Assembly (NCBI GenBank): GCA_905331475.1
Contig: CAJNYU010002702.1
Coordinates: 248,001-312,000, forward strand
Direction of reading: 5' to 3'
DNA: 64,000 nt
Source: Rotaria socialis
Lineage: Eukaryota; Rotifera; Eurotatoria; Philodinida; Philodinidae
The position numbers and the translations under genes are program-made. Shown piece after piece: positions 12,511 through 24,517 of this stretch. How positions within the stretch are numbered: position 1 is the first letter of the stretch; the number at the start of each line of letters is the position of its first letter. The notes beneath the pieces are model-generated. The model was not told the origin of the DNA. It did not search any database and worked only from the letters and a program-made list of their open reading frames with translations.

Positions 12511-15500
12511 ATGGCAGAGGCTCAATTGACAAATCAATTAACACGTATTGATTCAATGACAAACGTTGAATTACGCGCTGAGTTAAAACGACGTGGTTGC
12601 CCAACATCAGGCAATAAAAAAGATTTGGTAGCTAAATTACGTGTTGCTTTACAAAAAGAATATGAACAAGCAGGTATATCATCTCCAATCAAGAATCAAG
12701 CCAATTTTGATGGAAGAAATGATAATCTTTCTGGTTTACAACAATCACCTGTTGGACGAATTAGTGGTAATAGACCGTCATTAGATACTTCAACAACATC
12801 ATCAAATACTTATATGACACCACACAGTGGTAGTCCAATTGTATATTCTGAGCATGTGCATAGTGGAGAGGTACCATTAACATATACGAATTTACAAATT
12901 CATGATCAAGTAAGTAATCAAACCAGATGTTTTCTCTAATAGAACTCTTCCATAAAACGAGATTAGACATCTCGATAAAGTCTCATCGACGCCTTGTCGA
13001 TTTGTTTTTGGGTGTACTCTTGAGAGAAATCAAAATAACATTTCTAAAAATGAAGAATAGGTTCCAGTGTTCACATTGAAATTACCTGTTGCCCTGTTTT
13101 TACTTTGATAAATCCAATCGTTGCCATAGTATTTTTGCAGTGGTTCGTCTCTGATTCAAAATTTAAGAAAAAAATATAATTTGTAAAAGATTTTACTTCT
13201 TTTATTTTGAGGATGGGCATATTTTTTCGACAATTTCATCGAGATGATAATAGTCAATTGATTGATTGTTGCTTTGATTCACAATATCGAGAGTATATTT
13301 TCTTTCATGAATTTTACTATCGAGAACAGAATTCTATTTTCAATTAAATTTGACATCACTATGAAATTCATCATTTTCGTATATTCTTTAACGAAATAAA
13401 ATTCTGTTTTCTTGAAAAGAGAAAAATCTTATGCATTGTGTACATACTTCAAACAAGGCAACTTTAGTTAACAATGAAATGAAATAAAGAAAGACTGCTG
13501 TCATGATTTATTCGATGAATTTAAACAAAAGAAAGCTTTCTTCATTTTTATCTGGTATCAGAACAGAACTTTTTCTCGTTTGTTTTAAATATAAAAACAT
13601 GAATAATATATCATTGACTTTTTATAGACCTCTGGACAATATCCATCGGTATATAACTTGAAAATGCAACAAAATATTCATCAAGCACCAGCTCCAATGA
13701 TTCCTGTTCCTCAACAATTAACAATATCATCTGCGGAAAGATCTCAGATGTATGATCAATCTATTTTACATAATGAACAAAGAGAACAAGAAATTTCATA
13801 TATGCAAACACGTCAAAAACGAACGAGTGCTGATAATTCAATAGATACATCTATGTCTTCTTCAACTATTCCTCAAACAACACCAGAGAGAAGAACACGA
13901 ACACGAAGTAAAAAAGTCTCTGTTGATTCTCAACAGATTGAAATTCCACAACAACTTCCACCAATGGAAAATATTCCGACTGAAGTTCTACGAGTGGAAA
14001 ATGTTCCGATTGAAGTTTCACCAATGGAAACCGTTCCGATTGAAGTTCCACCAATGGAAACTATTCCGATTGAAGTTCCACGAGTGGCAAATGTTCCGAT
14101 TGAAGTTCCACCAATGGAAATTATTCCAACTGAAGTTATTCATCCAACACCGATACAACCAACGATTAACTACGAACAAGTTGTTAACAACACTTCATCA
14201 ACAAATGATAATATTGGCAACAATATCGAGGTGAATCCCATTGTGAGTAAGAATAGTGAGGAAGAAAATAAAGATAGAGAAAATATAAGAGAAGAACGAG
14301 AAGATTCTCGTTCACCATCTGTAGGCAGTAGTAGTGCCAAATCTGAGTCTGTTATTAAAGAAATTCCGTTGTCCGGTGAAAGACATCGTTTGAGTCGATC
14401 GAAATCACCTAAATCACGTTGGCATCATTCGCCTTCACCACAAGAACAGATGCATCAACCAGCAACGATTGAAGAAGAGCCAAACTCGGTGATAACACCT
14501 ACAAATGATGACAACAAGTATGCATTATAGATTTCATATCTTTGATATGAAATTAAATTATTCATTTAGTACGACTAATGAGCATGATGAAAAGTCATCA
14601 ATAGCGGTACCAACAATCACCGAGGAAACCAATAATTTCAGTGCAAATGAAAAAAATCAAGTAAATTAATTTGTTTCAAATATATCTGAAATAACGCAAT
14701 TTTTCTTATTATTTTAGGACAACCAGGATACTCAGACGAGTAAATATACTTTTTTCATTTATAGAATTGATCTTAACGATTTTTTATATTTATAATTCCT
14801 TTTTTTTATTGATATAGAAGATGAATCATCTGCATTCGGTAATCAACAACCAGAAACGGCTGCACCTCAGCAGCAGCTAAAACCTAGTCGATCGCAAACA
14901 TCAACATTATCATCTTCATCATCATCATTAATGAAAGGTCTCAATCGATCGACAATAAACAATCGAGTAAATTTATCATCCGATGTTCTCAAAGTAAATC
15001 ATTTGTTAGATTTCATTAGAATGATTTATTTTATTTTATTCATTGTTTTTAAAAATTAGACACTCATTCCAAATATAAGTCTAGCACCTGAATCTATTAT
15101 TAATGATGAACTTGAAGCATCAATGAATGAACAAGATCATGGTGACGATATTGAACATTCACCAAATCAGTCAGTACTTGAAACCAGTGTTGCTACTGGT
15201 TTTCGTTTATCTGATTCTATGACTATCGGCGAATTAGCTGATCAAAAACAACAACGTAATAGAACTGTTGTTATTGATGTTGCTGTATGTCCAAGTTTTT
15301 TTTTCTATATTGCCATTCATATACATAAAGTTTTATTTTTGATATTTTTCTCAGGTTGATTCTTCATCGTTAAACGATGATCTTATCGGTAATAATGTAG
15401 ATAGTCGGAAGAAAACTCAAACACCGGCACCACCTATGCGTATTGCTTCATTTGAATCAAAAACATTACTCGATGGAAAAACTAACGGTATTTTGATTTT

Positions 15501-17445
15501 ATAGCTTTCTTCGTCGTTCAATGACTTGTAGCGTTTAGCTATTTATGATCATCTTATAGTCTGAATTATTATCTTTCTGTAGAGCATAGATTGGACTTCA
15601 GATGTAGCCTTTTTTTTACATTAAAAACTTTCAAGAAAAGTCAAATTTTTCTAACGAATATAGACAAATCTGTACTTACATTGTATAATTCACTCGAGCC
15701 AACATTTTTATGAGATATAGTTTAAGCAGATTATTGTTTCGTCATTCGAGTACATTATACATTGTTTAGAATATTATAGTTTCTGTTCTGGTGCTTCTTT
15801 TAGTTGCTCTTACAAAAACAAATTGATTCTTTCGGACATTTTTACTTCGTTATTTAGAAAGATAAAAAAAACGAATGACACTCATCAAAAACAAGATTTA
15901 GTGTCGTTGTAAATGTTTTTAATTTGAGATCGAACACTGCTTCCACGTAAAAAAAAGTGTGTGTTAGTCAGCGATGTATCATTTGCAGCATTCACGAGAA
16001 GATAGCATCTTAAAACTTTGATTATATTTAAATGTCTATCTCATTCGTCAAGATTTAGTTATCTTGAAAAATTTCAATATTTATAATGATCTGGGAGTTT
16101 ATCAGAGCAGAATGGAAATTAATCTTAACAAAATAGTCTTCTATCGAATAATCTATTTTAACATAGGTATGAATTTTTTTATTTTTGTTTGTAGCTCTGA
16201 TGATTGATGAACCAGTACGTGTAAAGGATGCTACAGCAACACTTGAACCGCTTAGCCGAATTCTATACATTCGTGGTCTTACTCGTCCATTTACTCTTCC
16301 ATTATTAAAAGAACTTCTTAGTCGTTATGGTAAATTAGTTGATGGTGAATTTTGGCTTGATAAAATAAAAAGTCAATGTTTTGTAATAGTATGTGTTCTT
16401 ATTTCTTTCGTTTTTAAAGAAAACATTATATCATATATTTCTAGTATAACACACTTGAAGAAGCACAAAATGCTCGTGAAGGTCTAGATGGCTGTCGATG
16501 GCCATCAACAAATCCCAAAACACTATCTGTTCGATTTGGTCGACAAGATGAAGTATAATTGTCTTTGTTTTTATGTAAAGTTCTCGCATTGTACTTGAAT
16601 TTTAGTTTGAATTCAGCAAAACACATGATTTACCACCTGATCAGATGTCTATTGGTAAAAAATAATTTAATTTCTTTTTGTTTCTACCAGTTAACTTCAT
16701 TTTATTTTCTAGATGCAATGGATATCACAAATAGCCGTCTTGTACAAGAAAAACCAACGTCTATTAATAAAAATTCAGGATCAGCACGGCGATCGGCTAG
16801 TCCAATTGATGAAACAAAAGCAAACAAAAAACTTCGTACAACTGGTAATACTGATATGAGAGAATGGGATTTACCGAAATTTCAAGAAGACAAAGAAAAA
16901 TCACCAAAAGAGCGTAACGTTATCGAAGAACCAAAAGGTAATTTAACAAATGCAACATTCTTATTTTTGATTGATCTTACAAATATTAGTTACAGTCAAT
17001 GAGCCACCAGCAAAAGGACTTGATGATTATTTCCGTAAAACAAAAGCAAAACCACCTATCTATTGGTTACCATTAACCGAAGAACAAGTGAGAATCGTGT
17101 TTTAAAGAAAAGAGTATCGTATGAGTAAGACTTTGGTTTTATCTTAGATTGTTGAACGAGCTCTTCAACAACAACAACGTAATGCTGCACGCGATGAAGA
17201 ACAAAAAAAACGAGAACTTGAAGAATCGGCACGTACATCAAACAACAGCAAGGATTCAGTAGGGCATCGGTATTTTCATCAATACATTTTTTATTTATTT
17301 CCTTCTTTTTAAGAAACCTCGTACAAATAATAATGATAATAAATCGTCAAATCGTACTTATCGTCGATCACCATCACCTAGAGAGAAACGTAGACGTGTT
17401 TCATTGAGTCCATCGTCACGTCCACGAGATAATAAACGGCATTAG
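12511..17445 (+). CDS. ACIN1: Acinus (ASAP/EJC-associated splicing factor)
   Basis: Fourteen exons (12511-12909, 13628-14517, 14570-14660, 14718-14739, 14818-14993, 15060-15284, 15355-15487, 16195-16388, 16445-16552, 16606-16654, 16713-16937, 16996-17087, 17148-17258, 17314-17445) give 948 residues. Domains in order: SAP DNA-binding helix pair at ~11-46 ([20 protein letters not shown]), a long low-complexity middle, RRM-like domain at ~666-746 ([20 protein letters not shown]), the RSB motif at ~845-868 ([20 protein letters not shown]), and a C-terminal Arg/Ser tail. In animals the RRM-like domain and RSB motif let Acinus bind RNPS1 and SAP18 to form the nuclear ASAP complex, which acts with the exon junction complex. 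Every splice junction keeps phase. It is shorter than human ACIN1 (1341), chiefly in the low-complexity region, and carries a 30-bp repeat there. Confidence 0.93.
13958..14137 (+). repeat. 30-bp coding minisatellite in Acinus
   Basis: Six in-frame copies of a 30-bp unit encode the decapeptide PPMExxPIEV with variants (residues ~244-303). Copies differ at several positions and look older on the flanks than in the centre. The repeat keeps the other two + frames and one - frame open, which explains long spurious frames there. Confidence 0.9.
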
Positions 17446-18005
17446 ATGTTATTGATTCTTTCAATCAAGAATGTACATAATATATACTCTTTCTTTTTGT
17501 TTGTTTGTTAGTGTTTTTTTCTCTCGTTGTATTTGCTCTGTGTCTGTGAGATTCGACCGAAGAAGAAATGAAAAAACAGCATGCTTGTACACCTCAACTA
17601 TCATTTATTTCTTCAGTTTGTTTTACTTTCATTTCGTGAGAGTATATCATCAATGTTTGTATTGTGTTTTCTTTTCCTTTTTTCTGTCTTCTACGTCTGA
17701 AACAGCAAATAAAAGAATAACAATGTTTTGTTTTCTTGATTTCATCTCATTCGTCTTCAATCATTTGAACATACTAGCAATTTAATCACGAATGTGACAC
17801 AGGCACATGCAGATCTGGTCTCAATCCCTTGTTTATTAAAATATTATAAAAGTTGAGCGAATCAAAAATGCTATGTTAGCAACATAGAGATATGACTTTT
17901 CAATTTATCGAGTATATAATGATGCATCTCGGTCGAGGTTATAAATGCTTAATTATTATTCAATGCAATTGAATTAAAATTATTTTATTTCCCTTTGTTT
18001 CATAG
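17446..18005. other. Acinus 3' UTR and spacer
   Basis: T-rich DNA with an AATAAA-like signal near 17707, likely the Acinus 3' end. It is followed by AT-rich spacer ending in an acceptor-like pyrimidine tract (to catag at 18005) in front of the PCMT-like remnant. The 104-codon hydrophobic frame at 17471-17785 is a composition artefact of the T-rich strand. Confidence 0.5.
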
Positions 18006-18473
18006 TTGGTTACAATGTGACAATATCTGCTCTCCATATGTATGTCTATGTACTGGAAATGGTACGATATAAACTTGTAGAAAACGTTGGTGTACTTGAT
18101 GTTAATTCTGATTCACGATATTTAACAACAACATGTATGGCTCGTCTTGTTTAACCTGGTGGGAAAATATTTGGAATAGAATATATCTCACAATTAGCTG
18201 ACTTATCGTTAAAAAACATGCCTAAAAATGATGGTTCTGTTGTTGATAGTGGAACATTACGAATTGTACTAGGAGATGGACGTTACGATTATCAAGAAAC
18301 TGATCAATATGATTTTATTCATGTTGGAACTGTCGCCTCAGATCGTCCTATAGAAAATCAAACAATGATGATCTATGAAAAATTATCGGATGGTCGTGAA
18401 GGACATGAACAAGCAACATTAGGTGGTACGATATGTAACATTGACAGATAAAGAAAAGCAATGGCGTCAATGA
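18006..18473 (+). pseudogene. PCMT1: Protein-L-isoaspartate O-methyltransferase remnant
   Basis: The translation follows the C-terminal two thirds of PCMT: GYNVTISALHMYVYVLEMV (family: substrate-binding block), a degraded AdoMet motif I (VLDVNSDSRYLTTCMARLV where the family has a Gly-rich VGSGSG), then VLGDGRYDYQETDQYDFIHV, and finally VTLTDKEKQW in another frame. Breaks: an in-frame TAA directly after CMARLV (18152-18154), loss of about 20 residues between DRP and MMIYEKL, and a frameshift near 18427 before the last block. The N-terminal third is missing. An acceptor-like site lies just upstream, so this was once an internal exon. PCMT repairs isoaspartyl damage in proteins; this copy cannot do so. 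Confidence 0.85.
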
Positions 18474-21400
18474 TAACATCTAAAGTTTTCTACAATTTGC
18501 GTTGTAAACTTATATTTATCTACCTATGATATTCTAGATTTGTAGATAAAATATTCTAAAGAAGTTGTGACTCTAAAATGATATTTCTGTCGTATGTCTT
18601 TCTTCGTTATAATAAATTTAGAAATCGCCATTCATTTAATATGTACTCTTTTCTTGAAGGATATAAAAGGATTTACTTTCATGTTGAAGTCTAATTATGA
18701 TGCTTTCTATTGATAGTAGAACAATCCAATGGATTCATGCCAATGTTGAAAGATAGATATATAACTTTTATTTGCAACTGTTCCATTGTTTATTTTTGAG
18801 ATGAGCGCTTTTGCAATACATATGGAGTAGAAACAAAGCAAGTTAATATTGCAATACATCAGTTTACTTTTTCTTTCTTTTTCTTAACAATTTACTAGAT
18901 ATATACTTTATTACAAAAGATTCAAAATTGTTATCTTTTTTTGGTATTAATGTCGTCGATAGTTTATTTAAATTTTGAAATACTTGTGAAAATCTTTCCA
19001 ATAAGATAGATCCATACTAATCATACAAATACAGTGCATGATGGTTGTTAGATTATTCAAGATGTTGGTTTCGTTTGTAATCAAAAAATTTGAAGATAAT
19101 TTCTCAATTAGAGATAATTTTGTCTCAACTGTCAAAATTATTTGTACTCGCATTGATGTAGTATATATAACGCCAAAGTTCTATGAACGAGTTGCATGTG
19201 TCGACAAATTTGCTTTTAGGAGTTTGATAAATTGGTAGATAGTTTGTTTTTGTTTATTATTTTTAAATTATAATTTTTTCTTCTTCTATTGATACAATAA
19301 AATGATGCACATGATCATTTGATAGGTTCAGTTGTATTCGATTTCTTAGATTTCATATAATAAGAAAGTAAAGGGATCAACAAAATAACCATTAAAATAT
19401 TTGAATTTATCAATAGAAAAATATCAAATTGCGGCTTTAGGTGAATATTACGAAATCTATATTGCTATTACAAAGATATGAATTTTTTATGAAAGTTAAA
19501 TGAGTAATAACAAGAGATCAGACAAAGAAAAACAGTAGTTATTCAAGTGTGAAATTAATTTACAACAGAAAAAGAATGCAACATTTTTCATAAATAATGT
19601 AAAATATTCAAGGTGACTACTATGAAAGTATATATTTAGGATAAACTAGTATTACATATAATTACAGCCACACATGGTTCTGTCACGCAAGAAATGAATT
19701 CGCCTCCTCTTTTAGTAAAAAGTGTCAGTTTGACTTGATCACCAATTTATGAACGCATTTGTGATGAAAAATTATTTTTATTTTCGAGCTCTTAAATATT
19801 TCATATAGTAATGAACCTGGAAAGAAAGAGAAATTATGTTCTAATCATGTTTAAATGGAATATGCATGGATAAGTTTTAGTAAGATATTTCACCATATGA
19901 ACTCATAGTTTTCTAAAGACTTAACAACTTTGGTAAAGTATTTAAATTATAGATTATAGCATAAATAACAGTGAGAAAAAAAACATATTCTCTCCTCAGT
20001 TATTTATACAGTAATTTTTTCATGCTAGTAACAGTATCGTCTTCTAGAATATAAGTGTTTACAAGTTGCAATTTTTACTGATTTTTCTCAATGATTAAGA
20101 TAGCAAACATAGAAGGCATATTGTGATAAATTATGACAACACTCATAGGAGTAAGTACTACGATAAATTATGATTATATCTCCATTCGACGAAAGTATTA
20201 TTCCAGGGATTATTGATGAAAACCTTTGAGTTATTTGGTTAATCAAAACAACTTCGAGTGGAAATCAAGAAGAAGCTCAGAGAGGAACGAGTTAGAAATG
20301 AATCCCTATTGGGATTTGAAATAGTGTCATAATGGAAAATGTTTACGACGGCAAATTGTGAAAGAATCACCGAAAGAAAGTTGATCTGATTGAGATAAAT
20401 GGTCGAAGAACATGAATGGTAGATACATAAAACATTTCTGCACGCTTCCTTTCATTATAATGTTTACAAATATGGTTTTTTAATCTGCCTGAAAGCATAC
20501 ATGATTATTATCAGTATGACTTTAAAACTGAATACTCTCAAGTTTCATTCGCCAAAGAAACATATAGAAATTGAATGCTAATTGAGGAACTTCTAACTAG
20601 TTAAACAAACTTAATTTATTCATTGATGCAATGAAACTTAATGTTTGCTAAGATAGATATTGAAAGAAAATGAACGCATCCTTTCAAGTTATCCAGGAAG
20701 GAATGCACTCTTTGTCTATAAGAAAATGTTTATCTAAAATAATTGCTACCAAATTAAATGTTCGTAAATCGTTTTTAGTAGAAGCTTTGATGAATAGATT
20801 GTTTAGTGGTTATATTGTGTTGACAAGGCTAGGGCGGAGAAAAAAATGTTTTATTGTTTCCTGTATTATTTCATACTCAATCAACGATAGTTAGTTCTCA
20901 AACTTATTTTTCATCATATTTTGCAAGATTTCTATTTTATGTAAACATGTGCATAACAGCTTATCTATCGTCCTATTTGTAATGTTGTAATTTCACAAAT
21001 TTCTTACTTTAAATAGAGTTTGTTTCAGAACTTTCTAAAATTATGAGGAAATCATTTATTTTAATTATACATAAACTGAAGAGAGCCAAGTCATATGATA
21101 ATATCTGCGATGATTCGATATTTTTCTTCGTATATACTATTTGAAAACTTATTAAATTTCATAATTATAATTCGGCATCATATACAATTGAGTGTAATTA
21201 AATAAAATAAAATTAAAATAAATGTACTAATTTTATGATAAAAAACCTTTTGAATTTCAACATTTATAGAATACATCTGTTGACCAATAAATGACAGATA
21301 CAATGCAAATATATTGCAAAAGTTGTTCTTTTTGTATTAAGGTTCATATTAATATCATGAACAAAGTTATGTTTTATTTGTCTTTTTCCTTCAACAAATA

Positions 21401-21480
21401 CACATCAAATTTAAAAGTAAAACATAGTAGGCAACAATAAATCACAAAATATATTCCTTTTTCTTGTAACAAAACATTCA

Positions 21481-21482
<2 letters not shown>
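18474..21482. other. 3 kb without recognisable gene
   Basis: AT-rich DNA with many short frames (for example 18968-19238 on both strands and 20670-20894), none with family features or credible splice structure. It probably includes the 3' flank of the GPCR gene. I found no RNA gene or obvious repeat. Confidence 0.5.
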
Positions 21483-21525
<43 letters not shown>

Positions 21526-21537
21526 GAACAACAACAA
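21483..21537. repeat. (CAA)n microsatellite
   Basis: About 18 CAA triplets with two single-base interruptions, 5 bp beyond the stop codon of the GPCR, within its 3' UTR. In the mRNA it reads as (UUG)n. Confidence 0.9.
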
Positions 21538-21542
21538 ATTCA

Positions 21543-23228
21543 TCATCTTGGTATAAGAGAAATAGATTCTTTCTCTCGGTGTTGCTTAGTACCATTCATA
21601 GGTTCTTGAGTCAGATTCGGCTGATCATTATCAATTAATAGTCTTATTTGTTGTGATGCCACAGTTTGTACACGAGTTGGTAGTCTTGTTTGAATAGCTT
21701 TTGATCGCCGTCGAATTGTTCCTTGACAACATTGTGGTAAATATGGAATTATGATTTTAAACCACTCACATAATGTTCGACGATATGGTGGCGAAGTTAT
21801 ACCTAACGAATAGTTAAACATAATGAACTAGAAGATTTTTAATTTCTTTTTTTTCAATTAAATTTACCATAAAAAATAAAATTTAATGAATGATTACAAT
21901 ATTGCATAAGATAAATAATAGCCTTAAAACGTGGATATGCAACTTCTTCATTTGGATCACGAAATAAAATAGTTGTTACAAATACAACGGGGCTCACAAG
22001 AATAAAATAAAGTAAATTAAGTGTAAAGAGTAAATAAAATAAACTTTTTGCTTTATTTGGTGTTGCTCCGATCGCATGACTATTCTTTCCTGAACGACGT
22101 GTACGAAATACACGTCGTTGTTGATAATAAACACGATAAACAATTAAAAATGTTCCAATACTCATGACAGTAAATGGAATAAGTGCATAAAGACATACAT
22201 CAACCCATTCCCAGACCTAATTAATCAAATGAAAAATTTTAATTATTATTTTTATCACATTTGAAAACGAACAGTAAACTTACATGATCCCAAAAATATT
22301 CGTATCGACTTCCTTTTAATGCAGCACATTGACGTACAGTTAAACTTGTAGTTGATGAATAAAAAAGTAATGCGTTTGTTGTTACATTTGGAATGGCTGT
22401 AGCTAATGATGGATACAAAAAGCGATTTGACATCGATGGTGATGATGATGATGATGATGGTGATGGTGATAAATCTCTTTTTTCTCTTGAGCATAAAAAA
22501 TTCCATCTCGCATTATTGCAGATTGAAGGTAAAAAGAATGCTGATTCTAAATTTCGTTTTTGTTGCATTTGTCTACTATCATCACTGCCATTGTTACTAT
22601 TATTGTGAATATTATTAATATCGAAATACGTTGATGTAAATGAAAATTGTGTTGATAAATTAAAATGCAACGGTGATAATGTTGTATGTTCATTGGTATT
22701 CATTACTAAATCCATTGGATCTTTATCTTGTAAACGAAGATATGCTAATTCATGACAATTAAGTAAAGCTATTATGACTAATATGCATGCAACGATATAT
22801 TCAGCTGAACGTGGTGTACAAAACTTTCTTGCAAATTGTATACAATTTGTTGCTACAGCACGATCAACAGATATAAAGGATAATATCCACGATGATGAAT
22901 GTTGAGACCAATATGTTATAAATGTATGTAAACGACACGTTATTGGATTTAAATTTCGTAATGAAAATGCTACACCATATTCAATGGTAAGAAATAAATC
23001 CAGTAAGCCAGAATAAAGGACTAATAAATCCATTAATGATAGTATTGCAAGATAACGAAATGTTGATGATTTTCGTAGTGTTCCGTGAGAAAATATAATA
23101 AACGAAAGAACATTACCAAATGTACCAACTATAAGTAGAAATATTGAACCATATCGAACTAGATGCGGATCAACACCAAATACAGATGCTGATGATAAAA
23201 CGGAAGCTGTTTGTGGACTCTCTGTCAT
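21543..23228 (-). CDS. Rhodopsin-like (class A) G-protein-coupled receptor
   Basis: Exons 22284-23228, 21868-22216 and 21543-21802 give 517 residues with seven hydrophobic segments: TM1 GSIFLLIVGTFGNVLSFIIF with the class A Asn, TM2 LAILSLMDLLVLYSGLLDLF with the conserved Asp, TM3 ending SVDRA (variant of DRY), TM4, TM5 beginning VWEWVDVCLYALIPF, TM6 with Pro, and TM7 NHSLNFIFYG in place of NPxxY. The pattern is that of peptide/FMRFamide-type receptors of invertebrates; the ligand cannot be told. Unusual is a very long second extracellular loop (~130 residues) with several N-x-S/T sites, a dibasic REKRD and a poly-Ser tract coded by a GAT/ATC microsatellite. The C-terminal tail is basic (RRRSK). 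Confidence 0.85.
22437..22466. repeat. GAT/ATC trinucleotide tract coding poly-Ser
   Basis: The run gatggtgatgatgatgatga and neighbours on the + strand encode SPSPSSSSSSPS on the minus strand within the long second extracellular loop of the GPCR. It is likely length-variable. Confidence 0.75.
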
Positions 23229-24483
23229 TTGATCATCTAGTAGAAATAGAAAAAAACACTTTGGCTGATTTATGCAATGATGTATATTTCAATTGTTATC
23301 TTTTTTAACTGTATTTACATATAATAATCTATTTCGTTAGATAGTTGAATTAACTAAATAAGTTAGTTAGTTATTCAGTCGCTCATTTTGAACTGACTGA
23401 TTGATTTGGCCATGCGTGAATCAACGTGGCTCATAAGTGCCAGATAGGATTACATACGGCGCATTGAATACAGATATTTCATGGACTACATAGTTTTATT
23501 CCTTTTTTCCTATTGCATTTATATTACTCTCTTTTTTTTCTTTTTCTTTTTGTATGCATCAACATGTCTGTCTCTTTTCTTCTCGTCTGTAACTTCAAGC
23601 GTAAGCAGTTTTTTTAGACGATAAAACGAGTCTCATTATCCTTTCATTACGAGACAACAATAAACACATACACACATACATATATAGCAGCTGTGCCGAA
23701 ATTCGTCAATAATAAATCACTTGCCCATTACAATCATGGTCACATTATTGATAGGAATGGTCATATATACTGTCTACCTCTTAGTATTCCTTTCACATAT
23801 CCATTTCCATTTTGTAAATATATGCATATCAAAATATCAATATACTAATTATTTCTGGCTAACAATAAAGTTACACATACATAGAAAGAAATAGTGTTTA
23901 TTTGTATGCGTCGCGAAGTTATTATGCGTGATATCATCACTTAAATTGCTTTTCAGCTTATATTTTTTTTATTTTTTGTAAATACTATTTCTATTCTCTC
24001 AGAGATGTTTTCTTCGTGAATAACAAAGGAAGATAATATACGGACAAGTTTTGTTTCTAATTCTTGTGGATGATTAGTTCTACGCTAACAAATTGCCTAT
24101 TGAAAAGAAACTAAAATGAACATGCACATAATAAAAAAATATATATACACATACTTACACACAATCATTCTAATAAAAACTACATTTTCAACAGATCAGT
24201 ACTAATAGAATAAAAAATAGTTACAAGATTTCATTAAATTTTCTCTTATACTTTGAGTATATTTTGTCTGTCAGATTCTTATTATACATGAATGAAGAAA
24301 GAAAAATTAGATGTTCTTTATTGACATAGTTTTCATGATTGAGTATTTCTGAAGATATCTATATGTTTAGTTGGTTTTCACTCAATCATCGTTTTTTTCT
24401 TCTGCTCGTGATTCAGCCATTTTTCCTTAGTGGCCTTTTTTCTCTTCGTTACGATTCATCTAATATGGTGCCAGGCATTCGTC

Positions 24484-24517
<34 letters not shown>

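Noticed and set aside
13866-14234. Long frames on the minus strand and in another + frame inside Acinus
   Set aside because: They are by-products of the 30-bp repeat, which keeps several frames open.
17471-17785. 104-codon hydrophobic frame after Acinus
   Set aside because: Phe/Ser/Leu-rich translation of a T-rich 3' UTR; no domain or splice signals.
22239-22283. Extension of the GPCR first exon past 22284
   Set aside because: This is read-through of a short intron; splicing to 22216 continues directly into TM5.
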